64,000 nt of DNA. It comes from Vulcanimicrobium alpinum (lineage in GTDB: Bacteria; Vulcanimicrobiota; Vulcanimicrobiia; Vulcanimicrobiales; Vulcanimicrobiaceae). The notes beneath the pieces are model-generated. The model was not told the DNA's origin, did not search any database, and worked only from the letters and a program-made list of their open reading frames with translations. The stretch is from the NCBI RefSeq assembly GCF_027923555.1, contig NZ_AP025523.1, positions 2,608,484-2,672,483 of the forward strand. Reading direction: 5' to 3'. The translations under genes and the position numbers were made by a program. Positions 25,575 to 35,043 of the stretch are shown one piece after another; the first letter of the stretch is position 1, and each line of letters opens with the position of its first letter.

Positions 25575-26848
25575 ATGGAAGAACCGTGTCTCGCCGACAC
25601 CGCGTCGCTCTTTCCCGACCACGCGTCGCTGTTGCCGCTCTCGCGCCAATTGGTGCAGAACCTGCGCCGCGCGATCCGCGGCGGCCGCGGCGCGCACGGG
25701 CGGCGCGCCGGCGGTCCCGCCGGCTGCGCAGCGCTGCGTCGAAATCGCCGGGCGCTTCGCGCACGTCGGCGAGAAGCACGTGCCGTTTCGCACTGGCGTC
25801 CCGGACATCGCCGCGTTTCCCCTCTCGCCGTGGGACCGCTTCGCGCGCCGTCTGCGCACGCACCCGTACCGCTTCGCGTACGAGGACATCGCCGGCTTGC
25901 AGCGCCTGCGCAGCGTCCTCGCCGACCACCTGCGGCAATTTCGCGCGCTGCGTGCGAGCGCCGATCAGATCGTGATCGTCGAAGGCCCACAGTCGGCGCT
26001 CGTACTGATCGCGCAGGCCCTCGTCGATCCCGGCGACCCGGCCGTGCTCGAAGATCCCGGCTGTCCGTTCGCCATCGCGTTCGAAGCCCGGGGGCGCGCA
26101 TCGTGCCGATCGCGATCGACGAGCACGGGCTCGACGCGACGCAGGCGCCGGCGGCGCGCGCGTGCTTCGTGACGCCGGCGCATCAGTATCCGCTCGGCGG
26201 AACGCTGCCGTCGGAGCAGCGCCGCGCGCTGCTCGCGTAGGCGCGCGCACGACGCGTACGTCGTCGAAGACGACTACGACGGCGAGTTTCGCTTCGGCGG
26301 CCCGCCGATGCCGGCGCTGCAGGGGGACCGACACGGAAGATCGCGTGATCTACGTCGGGACGTTCAGCAAGGTCCTCGCGCCGGGCTTGCGCGTCGGTTA
26401 CGTCGTTTCGCCGCCGCATCTTGTCCCGGCGTTTCACGCGGCGCGCTCAGCGTCGTCGCTCGGTGCCGAACCGCAGACGCCGCGCATTCTCGCCGACTTC
26501 ATCGCCGAAGGCTATCTCGCGCGCCACGTCCGCCGCACGACCGGCGAGTATCAGCGGCGCGCCGAGATGCTCGGCAACCTGCTCGCACCGTTCGGCGGCC
26601 GGCTGCAGATCGGACCGATCACCGGCGGCATTCATCTCACCGTCGCCGCCGACGAGACGCTCGACGACCGCGCCGTGGCGGGCGCGGGACGCGAGCGCGG
26701 CGTCGTACTGCACCCGCTCTCGCTCGACTGCATCGCGCGCACCGACGTGCGCGGCTTCGCGCTTGGGTTCGCCGCGGCACCGTGCGAGACGATCCCGGAC
26801 GCGTTCGCGCGCCTTCGCGACGCACTCGACGCGGCCGTCGCGACGTGA
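25575..26848 (+). pseudogene. MocR/PdxR-type GntR-aminotransferase regulator, multiply frameshifted
   Basis: Pieces of one MocR protein appear in successive frames: MEEPCLADTASLF with LSRQLVQNLRRAI (start of the wHTH), then from 25780 MPFRTGVPDIAAFPLSPWDR and EDIAGLQRLRSVLADHLRQF. Next come VPIAIDEHGLDATQAPAARA and VTPAHQYPLGGTLPSEQRRA to a stop at 26240. After that AYVVEDDYDGEFRFGG and, in another frame, RVIYVGTFSKVLAPGLRVGY (the PLP-lysine region) run to the natural end. Most of the wHTH recognition region is deleted. At least four frameshifts are needed, so this is decay rather than sequencing error. Confidence 0.85.
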
Positions 26849-26861
26849 GCGCGCGCAGCGC

Positions 26862-29039
26862 TCACGCGTTCGGGTACCGCGCGAGGTACGCGCGCAGCGC
26901 CGCGCGGTCCATCGGTTCGCTCAGCGCATAGCCCTGACCGAAACGGTACCCGCATCGCTGCAGGGCACCGGCCTCGGCCTCCGTTTCGATCCCTTCGCCG
27001 ACGACGGTGACCGCGATCCCCTCGGCGAGTTCGCGCAACGCAGACGTCATCGACTGCGCGCGGCGGTCGCTATCGATCGCGGCGACGAGCGAGCGGTCGA
27101 GCTTGATGATGTCGACGCGTGCCGCCCGCAGGCGCCCCAGCGACGAGTGTCCCGTTCCGAAGTCGTCGATCGCGACGTGGACGCCAGTCGCGTGCAGCCG
27201 TTCGAGGACGGGCCCGATCTCGTCGCCGGAGACGATCCGTTCGGTCACCTCGATGACCAGCTCGCTTGGCTGCGCCCCCGCGCGGCGGACGATGCGCGGC
27301 AGCGCCTCGACGAACGCCGGATCGAACAGCGCGCCGGCGCTGATGTTGATCCACACGCGCATCCCCGGGACGCGCGCGCGCAATTCCGACGCGGTCGCGG
27401 CCGCTTCGCGTACGATCCACGGTTCGATGTCGGCGAGCAGGCCGCTGAGTTCGAGCTGGGTGAGAAACGCCGCCGGGCGCAGCAGGCCGCGCGTCGGGTG
27501 CTGCCAGCGCAGGAGCGCTTCCGCGCCGACCATGCGGCGCTCGCCGTCGAGTTCGTGAATCGGCTGATAATGCAGCAGGAACTGTTCGTCGTCGCGGGCG
27601 CGCACGAGTTCTGACGCCAGCCGCGCGCGATCCGCCGGATCGTCGGCCGACGCGAACACGACCGCGCGGTTGCCGCCGGCTTCGCTCGCCTCGGCCATCG
27701 CGGCGAGCCCTTCGATCAGCAGCGCGCGCCGGTCGCGCCGGACGCCGTGCGCGATCCCGATCGACAACGTGAACCGGAACTCCGCGCCGGCCGCGCGCAG
27801 CGGCGTCAAGAACGCGCGCGCGATCCGTTCGGCCGCCGCAAGCGCCGCCTCGCGGTCGCCGGCATGGGCGACGACGAACGCGTCCGACTCGAATCGTCCG
27901 AAAAACTGTGCGTCGGAGACCGTCGCACCGATCGTCTCGCACGCCGCCTGCAGCACGGCATCCGCATCGCGGCGCGTCATCCCGATGTCGAGCAGGCCGA
28001 ACGCATCAAGATCGATGCACGCGACCCACATCGCCGACGACTCGGGGCCTCGCGCCCACGTCTCGAGCGCTGCGCGATTGGGCAGCGACGTGCGCGCGTC
28101 GTGCAGCAGCAGCCATCGGCCGAGGATCCGCAGCCGCTCGCGCGTCGACGTCATCGCGCCGAGCACGAGCGCGAGGATCGTCTGCAGGATCACGTCGAGC
28201 TGACCGCCGGCGACCTGCGAAGCATCAACGCGGGAGACGATCGCGATCGCGACGAGCGCGACGTCGACCGCCGCGATTCCGATGATCGCGCCGCGCATCC
28301 CGCCGGCGGCGGCGAGCGCCGCGACCGGGACCAGCACCAAGGCGAAGACGATGGCGCGCTGCGGATCGAGCCGCAGCACACCGAGCGCAACGACGTTCAG
28401 CGCCGCGATCAGCGCGACGGCGGAGAGCTCGGCCCATGCCGGAAGCACGCGGCGGTAGGCGGCCGGGGCGTAGCCGCGCGCCGCGGAGATCGCGAGATCG
28501 AGGACCGGCGCGAACGCGAGGATGCCGACCGCGTCGCCGAGCCAGAACACGCGAAACTGATCCATCGCACCGCTCGGCGAGAGCGATCCCGCCGACGCGT
28601 GCAGCGCGACCGAAAGCGCGGAGGTGACGAACGCGAGCAGCAGCGCGAGCCCGCAGAACGCCAGCGCGTCGCGCACGCGCACCGACGGCAGCACCAGACC
28701 GCTGCGGTGTGCGAGCAGCACGCCGCCCGCGTACACGCCCCCGACGATCACGCCTTGGATCGCGGCCGTCGGAAGCGCGTAGGCCGGATCGTGATAAAGC
28801 GTCCAGCGCAGCATTTCGGCCACGACGACGAGCGGAGCGTAGCGGACGCCGAAACGATACAGCAGGGTGACGGTGAGACCGGCACCGGGATACCAGGGCG
28901 AGAACCCCGGGGCGCGATGCAGCGCGAGCGTCGTCCAGTCCAAGGCGACCCAGGCGACCACGAACACGGCGCCGACGATCGGCGACTGCCAGGGCCTCGC
29001 CCGCATGCGTTCGAGCGTTGGGGAGCCTGCCGCCCCCAT
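26862..29039 (-). CDS. MASE1-GGDEF-EAL protein, probable c-di-GMP phosphodiesterase with degenerate GGDEF
   Basis: A 725-residue membrane signalling protein. An N-terminal MASE1-type integral membrane sensor (~residues 15-300, about eight helices) is followed by GGDEF at ~315-450 and EAL at ~470-720. The GGDEF loop reads FGRFESDAFVVAHAGD, so the catalytic G-G-D/E-E-F is lost and cyclase activity is unlikely. The EAL domain keeps VGAEALLRWQHP, the Asn in INISAGAL, VIEVTER, AIDDFGTGHSSLGRL, IIKLDRSLV and VGEGIETEAEAGAL, so phosphodiesterase activity is expected. Start at 29039 or the internal ATG of MRARPWQS (29006). Divergent from the Old Yellow Enzyme gene. Confidence 0.9.
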   Translation of the reverse strand: MGAAGSPTLERMRARPWQSPIVGAVFVVAWVALDWTTLALHRAPGFSPWYPGAGLTVTLLYRFGVRYAPLVVVAEMLRWTLYHDPAYALPTAAIQGVIVGGVYAGGVLLAHRSGLVLPSVRVRDALAFCGLALLLAFVTSALSVALHASAGSLSPSGAMDQFRVFWLGDAVGILAFAPVLDLAISAARGYAPAAYRRVLPAWAELSAVALIAALNVVALGVLRLDPQRAIVFALVLVPVAALAAAGGMRGAIIGIAAVDVALVAIAIVSRVDASQVAGGQLDVILQTILALVLGAMTSTRERLRILGRWLLLHDARTSLPNRAALETWARGPESSAMWVACIDLDAFGLLDIGMTRRDADAVLQAACETIGATVSDAQFFGRFESDAFVVAHAGDREAALAAAERIARAFLTPLRAAGAEFRFTLSIGIAHGVRRDRRALLIEGLAAMAEASEAGGNRAVVFASADDPADRARLASELVRARDDEQFLLHYQPIHELDGERRMVGAEALLRWQHPTRGLLRPAAFLTQLELSGLLADIEPWIVREAAATASELRARVPGMRVWINISAGALFDPAFVEALPRIVRRAGAQPSELVIEVTERIVSGDEIGPVLERLHATGVHVAIDDFGTGHSSLGRLRAARVDIIKLDRSLVAAIDSDRRAQSMTSALRELAEGIAVTVVGEGIETEAEAGALQRCGYRFGQGYALSEPMDRAALRAYLARYPNA

Positions 29040-29092
29040 CCTCCGGCCCTGCCGCGAAACTCGAACGGCGACGCGAGCGTCTTCCCGAAGGT

Positions 29093-30196
29093 ATGTCCGA
29101 ACTGTTCTCTCCGTATACGCTGCGCGGCGTCACGCTGCGCAATCGCGTCGTCGTCTCCCCGATGTGCGAATACTCCTCGAGCGACGGTTTCGCAAACACC
29201 TGGCACACCGTGCATCTGGGGAGCCGCGCCGTCGGCGGCGCTTCTCTCGTGCTGACGGAAGCGATCGCGGTGACGCCGGAGGGCCGGATCTCTCCGCAGG
29301 ACCTCGGGATCTGGAAAGACGAGCACGTCGACGCGCTCGCGGAGATCGCCCGGTTCTGCCGCGAGCAGGGCGCGGCGTTCGGGACGCAGCTCGCGCACGC
29401 CGGCCGGAAAGCCTCGACCAAACGCCCGTGGGAGGGCCACGGTGCCGTGACGTCCGCGGACGGCGGCTGGACGCCGGTGGCACCGGGGACCGAGCCCTTC
29501 GATCCGTCGTACCCGACGCCGGCGGCTTTAGATGAAGACGGGATCGCCGCGATCGTCCGCGCCTTCGCCGACGGCGCCCGCCGGACCGAAGCCGTCTGCG
29601 GAACGGTCGTTGAAGTACACGCCGCGCACGGCTACCTGCTGCACCAGTTTCTCTCGCCGCTCGTGAACCGGCGCACCGACCGCTGGGGCGGCTCGTTCGA
29701 GAATCGCACGCGGCTCACGCGCGAGGTCGTGCGCGCGATCCGCGCCGTGTGGCCGGAACGCTACCCGCTGTTCGTCCGCATCTCCGCGACCGATTGGGCC
29801 GCGGGCGGCTGGGACGCCGAACAGTCGGTCCAACTCGCCGCGCTGCTGCGCGCCGACGGCGCCGATCTCATCGACGTCACGACCGGCGGCGCGGTCCCCG
29901 TGCCGGCGGGATCGATCCCGGTCGGACCGCTGTATCAGACGCCGTTCGCGGAGCAGATCCGGCGCGAGGCCGGGATCGCGACCGGGACGGTGGGGATGAT
30001 CGCGGAGCCCGCCGATGCCGAGGCGATCGTCGCGGGCGGCCGCGCCGACCTCGTGCTCCTCGCGCGCGAACTCCTCCGCGACCCGTACTGGCCGCTGTTC
30101 GCATCGCGCGCGCTCGGCGCGCCGATGCCGTGGCCTAATCAGTACCGGCGCGCCGAAGGCGACCGCGCGACAATGAAGGTGCCGTCGCTCACGTAG
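29093..30196 (+). CDS. Old Yellow Enzyme, YqjM-like NADH:flavin oxidoreductase
   Basis: A 367-residue FMN-binding TIM barrel that reduces activated C=C bonds. MSELFSPYTLRGVTLRNRVV starts the barrel. SPMCEYSSSDG carries the YqjM-type Cys25 that tunes FMN. AHAGRK and the substrate/FMN motif VEVHAAHGYLLHQFLSPLVN then RRTDRWGGSFENR are clear, with the phosphate-binding VGMIAEPADAEAIV and GRADLVLLARELLRDPYW near the end. Start MSELF is chosen over an in-frame ATG at 29018 by homology. Its end overlaps the convergent 3-hydroxyacyl-CoA dehydrogenase by 8 bp. Confidence 0.93.
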   Translation: MSELFSPYTLRGVTLRNRVVVSPMCEYSSSDGFANTWHTVHLGSRAVGGASLVLTEAIAVTPEGRISPQDLGIWKDEHVDALAEIARFCREQGAAFGTQLAHAGRKASTKRPWEGHGAVTSADGGWTPVAPGTEPFDPSYPTPAALDEDGIAAIVRAFADGARRTEAVCGTVVEVHAAHGYLLHQFLSPLVNRRTDRWGGSFENRTRLTREVVRAIRAVWPERYPLFVRISATDWAAGGWDAEQSVQLAALLRADGADLIDVTTGGAVPVPAGSIPVGPLYQTPFAEQIRREAGIATGTVGMIAEPADAEAIVAGGRADLVLLARELLRDPYWPLFASRALGAPMPWPNQYRRAEGDRATMKVPSLT

Positions 30197-31676
30197 CGCC
30201 GGCCGTCCGCAGCGCGCGCGAGCGCAGCGCGAACGCGGGGCGATAGCGTTCGGGTCCCAGCAGCCGCGTGCACTGCTCGAGCACGGCGAGCACGCGATCC
30301 CAGCCGATCCGCTCGGCCCAACCGAGCGGGCCGAGCGGATAGTTGACGCCGAGCGTCATCGCAAGATCGATCGTCGCGTCGTCGATCCCTTCGGGGAGCA
30401 TCGTGCACGCCTCGTTGGCGATCGCGGCGACGGTGCGCATCACGAGCAGGCCCGGCACGTCGGGAATCGCGCTCACCGACTTGCCGAGCGCGCGGAAGAA
30501 CCCGCTTGCGGCGGCGAGCGGCGACGGATCGGCGTCGGGCGCGGCGACGACGATGCGCGCGCACGACGCGTAGTCGAGCGCGAGATCGTAGAGCACCGAC
30601 GGAGCGTGCCGCGCGTGTTCGGCCGCCTGCGCACCGTCGGTGAGCCGCAGGGCGACGCCGTCGACCTCGATCCGCGCGTCCGTACCGGCGCGTTCCTCGA
30701 CCGCGATCCCGCGCTCGCGCGCGAGCGCGACCAGCGCGGCGGCAACGCCGAGATCGCCGTACGCGACAACGCTGCGCGGCGCGACACCGGAGGGAGCATC
30801 GGAGGGATCGAGCTCTTTCGCGCCGGGCGCGTAGTCGTAGAAGCCGCGTCCGCTCTTGCGTCCGAGACGGCCCGCATCGACCAGTTCCTGCTGCACGAGC
30901 GACGGCGCGAAGCGCCGGTCGTAGGCGAACGCCTCGAACACCGAACCGGTTACCGCGAAGTTCACGTCGTTGCCGATCAGATCCATCAGCCGGAACGGTC
31001 CCATCCGGAACCCGCCCGATTCGGTCAGCGCGGCGTCGACGTCGGCGACGGCGATCCCGAACTCACCGTGCGCGCGCAGGGCTTCGGCGTAGAACGGACG
31101 GGCGACGCGGTTCACCACGAATCCCGGCGTCGACCGCACGCGGATCGGCCGTTTCCCCCAGCGCTCCGCAAGCGCCGTCGCGCGCGCCACCGCATCTTCC
31201 GACGCCGTCAGCGGTGCGACGATCTCGACAAGTTCCATCACGTGTGCGGGGTTGAAGAAATGCATTCCGACGCAGCGCGCGGGATGCGCGAGCGCGCCCG
31301 CGATCGCGGTCACGGAGATCGACGACGTGTTCGTCGCGAGGATCGCGTCGGACGCGACGATCCGTTCGAGGTCGCGGAACAGTCCGATTTTCGCGTCGCG
31401 ATCCTCGACGATCGCTTCGACGACCACCTGCGCCGACGCCAGGGCGTCGAGCGCGGACGCGGCGTGCAGGCGGCCGATGAGCGCGCGCGCTTCGTCACGG
31501 GCGAGCTTGCCGCGCTCGATGCGCCTCTCGAGATCGGCGCCGATCCCCTCGATCGCGCGCGCGGCCGCGCCTTCGCACGCGTCGAAAAGCAGCACCGGAT
31601 GACCGGCGGCAGCGGCGACCCGCGCGATCCCCGCGCCCATCGTCCCGGCGCCGACAACGGCGACGTGTTCGTGCAT
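30189..31676 (-). CDS. 3-hydroxyacyl-CoA dehydrogenase (PaaH-like)
   Basis: A 495-residue NAD-dependent dehydrogenase with duplicated C-terminal domains as in PaaH of phenylacetate degradation. Rossmann motif VAVVGAGTMGAGIARVAAAA is at the N-terminus. Catalytic region: ILATNTSSISVTAIAG, CVGMHFFNPAHVMELVEIVA (His-Glu pair). Then FVVNRVARPFYAEALRAHGE, GPFRLMDLIGNDVNF and GRKSGRGFYDY; a second half ends TLGVNYPLGPLGWAERIGWD. It lies 14 bp after the PEP carboxylase gene and ends the Rieske-led operon. It would oxidise a hydroxyacyl-CoA late in the pathway to produce beta-ketoacyl-CoA. Confidence 0.92.
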   Translation of the reverse strand: MHEHVAVVGAGTMGAGIARVAAAAGHPVLLFDACEGAAARAIEGIGADLERRIERGKLARDEARALIGRLHAASALDALASAQVVVEAIVEDRDAKIGLFRDLERIVASDAILATNTSSISVTAIAGALAHPARCVGMHFFNPAHVMELVEIVAPLTASEDAVARATALAERWGKRPIRVRSTPGFVVNRVARPFYAEALRAHGEFGIAVADVDAALTESGGFRMGPFRLMDLIGNDVNFAVTGSVFEAFAYDRRFAPSLVQQELVDAGRLGRKSGRGFYDYAPGAKELDPSDAPSGVAPRSVVAYGDLGVAAALVALARERGIAVEERAGTDARIEVDGVALRLTDGAQAAEHARHAPSVLYDLALDYASCARIVVAAPDADPSPLAAASGFFRALGKSVSAIPDVPGLLVMRTVAAIANEACTMLPEGIDDATIDLAMTLGVNYPLGPLGWAERIGWDRVLAVLEQCTRLLGPERYRPAFALRSRALRTAGAT

Positions 31677-31690
31677 GACCGGCGATGCTT

Positions 31691-34339
31691 CTAGCCGGTG
31701 ACGCGCAGTCCCGCGGCGATTCCGTTGATCGAGAGCCGGATCGTGTCGCGCAACGCGGGATCGGGCTGCGCGCGGTACGCGCGCAGCAGACGGATCTGCA
31801 GCAGCGAGATCGGATCGACGTACGGATTGCGCAGCGCGATGCTGCGCGCCAGGGTCGGGTCGTCGGCGAGCAGCGTCTCGCGTTCGAGGATCTGCAGCAC
31901 CGCGCGGACCGACGCGTCGTATTCGGCGCGGATGCGCGGCAGGTAGCGTTCCGCGCCGCCGGCAGCGCCGGCGAGACCCGCCACGTAGCGTTCGAAGATC
32001 GCCAGATCGGCGACCGCGAGGGCGCGCTCGACGCTGTGCACGAGCGTCGCGAAGAACGGGAACCCCGCCGCCATCGCGCGCAGGGTCGCGAGTTCGTCGC
32101 CGGTGCCGGCGAGCGCTGCGCCGAAGCCGAACCAGCCCGGCAGCAGCGCGCGCGCCTGCGTCCACGCAAACGCCCACGGGATCGCGCGCAGGTCGCCGAT
32201 CGCGCGCCGCGCACCGCGCCGTCCGGGTCGCGAACTGATCTGCATCTCGCCGATCTCGTCGAGCGGCGTGCAGGCGGCGAAGAACGCGAGAAACTCGGGA
32301 TCGCCGGCGAGGTCGAGGTACGCGCGCTCCGCGGTCGCGGCGAGCCGGTCGAGCAGCGCGCTCCATTCCGGCGGCACCGCGGGGCCGGGCGCGTGCACCG
32401 CGAGCAGCGCCGAGGTCAGCGCGAGCTCGAGGTTGCGGCGCGCCAGCGACGGCAGGCCGTAGCGCGCGCCGATCACCTCACCCTGTTCCGTCACCTTGAA
32501 GCGTCCGTCGCGCGCCGCAGGCGGCTGCGCGTCGATCGCGTCGCGCGCGTCGGCGGCGCCGCGCCCGACCGAACCGCCGCGCCCGTGAAAGAAGCGCATC
32601 GCGATGCGGTGGCGGCGTGCGACGGCGGCGAGCGCGTCCTGCGCGCGGTAGACCGCCCAGGCGCCGGCGACGACGCCCATCACCTTGGTGGTGTCGGAGT
32701 ACCCGAGCATCACCTCCATCACGCCGCCGCAGCGTTCGACGTGCGCGCGGAACGGTGCTTGCGCGAGCAGTGCCTCAGCGATCCCGCCCGCGGCGGCGAG
32801 CGCGGTCGCGCTTTCGAAGAGCGGGACGATCTGCGCGGGGCCGGCGGCGAGCGCGCCGCACGCGCGCGCGAGCACGTACAGCGCGAGGACGTCGTGCGCG
32901 CTCTCGGTTCCCGCGAGGATGAACGTGCGCGACGCGCCGGCGCCGCCGCGCGCGCGCAGTTCGGCGATCGCCGCGAGCGATCGGAGCACGTCGGCCGTCT
33001 CCGCCGAAAACGACACCGCGGTCGGCACCAGCGGACGCAGCGCCGTGAGTTCACGCGCGAACCAGGAGTCGGCGTCGGCGGCGTCACGCTGCGAGAGCGG
33101 CGGGAGCGCGGGTTCGACGGCGCGCACGATCTCGTCGAGCGCATTCCACACGCGGTCGCGATGCTGCCGCCATTCGAGCTCGCACAGCCCGAAGCCGAAC
33201 GTGCTCACCGCGCGGCGCAAGCGCCGCAGCGGGCGCGCGACGTCGTCGCCGCTCCCGCCGGTCACCGCCGCGTCGATCAGCGCGAGATCGGCAAGGAGCG
33301 CGTCGGCGGCGGCGTAGCCGCCTTCGCGGCCGGCGAGCGTCAGCGTCAGACGCCGGTGCACGAAGGCGAGCTTGCGGCGGTAGGGCTCGTCCTGTTGGCG
33401 CGGACCGACGGTGTAGCGGACGTCGGGGAGCGCGGCGCCGTCGGCCTCGACGGACGCCAGCAATTCGGGAGAGGCGCCGCCGCGCACCGCGTCTTGCGAG
33501 AAGCGCGCCTGCAGATCCTCGACGTCGCGCAGATAGCGCTCGCAGACGAAGCGGCGCGCCTGCTCGTACGCCTCGAGGCTCGCGTCGGGCGCGACGTTGG
33601 GGTTGCCGTCGCGGTCGCCGCCGATCCACGACCCGACGTGCAGTATGTCGGGTGCGGCGATGCCGAACGCGCGCTCGAACCGCTCGAAGAGCAGCGGGAC
33701 TTCGTCGAAGAGGGAATCACGAAACCGTGCAACGAGGTTGCGCACCTCGTCGTGCACCGTCGGCGCGCTGCGGTAGAGTTCGTTGCTCTGCCAGAGCAGG
33801 ACGATCTGCGCCCGCAGCTCGGCCTCCGCCTGCGCGCGCTCCTCCGGTGTGAGGATGCGCTCGTCGAGCGCGCGCAGCAGCGCCGCGACCGCTGAGAGCT
33901 TCTCGCTGGTCGTGCGGCGCTGCACCTCCGTCGGATGCGCGGTGAAGACCAGCGTCAGCTCGACCTCGCCGACGCGGCGCGCGGCTTCGAGCGGGAGCGA
34001 TTCGAGCGACCCGCGCAACGGCGCCTCGCCGAGCAGCGCGCGCTCCCGCCGCCGCCGTTCGCGATGCAATTGCTCGGCGAGGTTCACCATCTGAAAGTAG
34101 AGACCGAACGCGCGGATCACTTCGACCGCGTCGTCGAGCGCGAGCGCGTCGAGGACGACGGCGATCTCGTTGTCGAGCGCGGGATCGGGTGCGGCCCGCC
34201 GGCGGCGCGTCAGCGCGCGCACGCGTTCGACGGTTTCGAAGGTCTGCGGACGGGCGTGGGCGCGCAGCGCGTCGCCGACGAACCGTCCCAGCAGGGCGAC
34301 CTGCGCGCGCAGCGGCGCGGCAGTGTCGCGCTGCGTCAT
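31691..34339 (-). CDS. ppc: Phosphoenolpyruvate carboxylase
   Basis: An 882-residue cytosolic enzyme converting PEP and bicarbonate to oxaloacetate. The catalytic His135 lies in LTLVFTAHPTEVQRRTT. The second signature is VMLGYSDTTKVMGVVAG, with the glycine loop FFHGRGGSVGRG and late RAIPWAFAWTQARALLPGWF and the C-terminal RNPYVDPISLLQIRLLRAYR. It is full length and intact. Unusually, it is the fourth gene of a Rieske-oxygenase operon: the start (34339) overlaps the class II aldolase stop by ATGA, implying co-translation. It may replenish oxaloacetate during growth on the substrate. Bicarbonate supply could come from the DAB system at 62-64 kb. Confidence 0.95.
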   Translation of the reverse strand: MTQRDTAAPLRAQVALLGRFVGDALRAHARPQTFETVERVRALTRRRRAAPDPALDNEIAVVLDALALDDAVEVIRAFGLYFQMVNLAEQLHRERRRRERALLGEAPLRGSLESLPLEAARRVGEVELTLVFTAHPTEVQRRTTSEKLSAVAALLRALDERILTPEERAQAEAELRAQIVLLWQSNELYRSAPTVHDEVRNLVARFRDSLFDEVPLLFERFERAFGIAAPDILHVGSWIGGDRDGNPNVAPDASLEAYEQARRFVCERYLRDVEDLQARFSQDAVRGGASPELLASVEADGAALPDVRYTVGPRQQDEPYRRKLAFVHRRLTLTLAGREGGYAAADALLADLALIDAAVTGGSGDDVARPLRRLRRAVSTFGFGLCELEWRQHRDRVWNALDEIVRAVEPALPPLSQRDAADADSWFARELTALRPLVPTAVSFSAETADVLRSLAAIAELRARGGAGASRTFILAGTESAHDVLALYVLARACGALAAGPAQIVPLFESATALAAAGGIAEALLAQAPFRAHVERCGGVMEVMLGYSDTTKVMGVVAGAWAVYRAQDALAAVARRHRIAMRFFHGRGGSVGRGAADARDAIDAQPPAARDGRFKVTEQGEVIGARYGLPSLARRNLELALTSALLAVHAPGPAVPPEWSALLDRLAATAERAYLDLAGDPEFLAFFAACTPLDEIGEMQISSRPGRRGARRAIGDLRAIPWAFAWTQARALLPGWFGFGAALAGTGDELATLRAMAAGFPFFATLVHSVERALAVADLAIFERYVAGLAGAAGGAERYLPRIRAEYDASVRAVLQILERETLLADDPTLARSIALRNPYVDPISLLQIRLLRAYRAQPDPALRDTIRLSINGIAAGLRVTG

Positions 34340-35043
34340 GCGTCGCGCCGCCAGAGGCTCCAGGCGCGTTCGACTTGTCCGGCGTTGGTGACGGTCGCGC
34401 GTTCCGCTTCCGTCTCGCTCAGGTAGGTGACCGCTCCGCCCAGCCGCATCGCGTCCGACTGCAGCAGCGCGTTCTGCGCGGTGTACACCGCGCAGAACAC
34501 CGCCTGACGCACGTCGCGGCCGACGATCGTCGCGCCGTGGCCGCGCATCAGCACGGCGGTGTGGTCGCCGAGCGCCGCGGCGAGCGCATCGCCGAGCGCG
34601 TCGTCGCGAACGAGCAGGTCGTTCTCGGGTCCGGCCGCATCGCGGATCTCGAACACCGGGACCGGCCGCAGCAGAAACGAGCTCATGTGATAGATCGGGC
34701 GCAGCGGCGCGTCGTGCACGACGCCGAAAGGGATCAGCGAGGCGGCGTGACTGTGCACGACCGCGCTGACATCGGGCCGCGCACGATAGATCGCGCCGTG
34801 GATGAACCGTTCCAGATACGGCTGGCGGTCGTCGCCGCCGAGCGGGGTCCCGTCGTGCGCGAACGCCATGATGTCGGCCGGCGTGACCAGCGCGGGCGCC
34901 ATGTTGCGCGCGAGCAGAAAGCGCGCCGGATCGCCGTCGTGCCGGACGCTGACGTGACCGAACGCGTCGACGATCCCGTGGCGGAACAGAATGTGGTTGG
35001 CGCTGACGAGGTCGGCGACGAGGCTATGGTCGGCGGCGATCAA
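34336..35043 (-). CDS. Class II aldolase/adducin family protein, possible dihydroxyphthalate decarboxylase
   Basis: A 235-residue Zn-dependent aldolase-fold protein: HILFRHGIVDAFGHVSVRHD, SAVVHSHAASLIPFGVVHDA (H-x-H metal ligands), AVLMRGHGATIVGRDVRQAV (third His) and the late AVYTAQNALLQ. Members of this family include fuculose-phosphate aldolase and the 3,4-dihydroxyphthalate decarboxylases of Gram-positive phthalate pathways. Next to a phthalate-type Rieske oxygenase, a decarboxylase role is attractive but unproven. I choose the TTG at 35043 because it forms TTGA with the upstream stop, as in the other overlaps here; no ATG/GTG is suitable. Confidence 0.8.
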   Translation of the reverse strand: MIAADHSLVADLVSANHILFRHGIVDAFGHVSVRHDGDPARFLLARNMAPALVTPADIMAFAHDGTPLGGDDRQPYLERFIHGAIYRARPDVSAVVHSHAASLIPFGVVHDAPLRPIYHMSSFLLRPVPVFEIRDAAGPENDLLVRDDALGDALAAALGDHTAVLMRGHGATIVGRDVRQAVFCAVYTAQNALLQSDAMRLGGAVTYLSETEAERATVTNAGQVERAWSLWRRDA

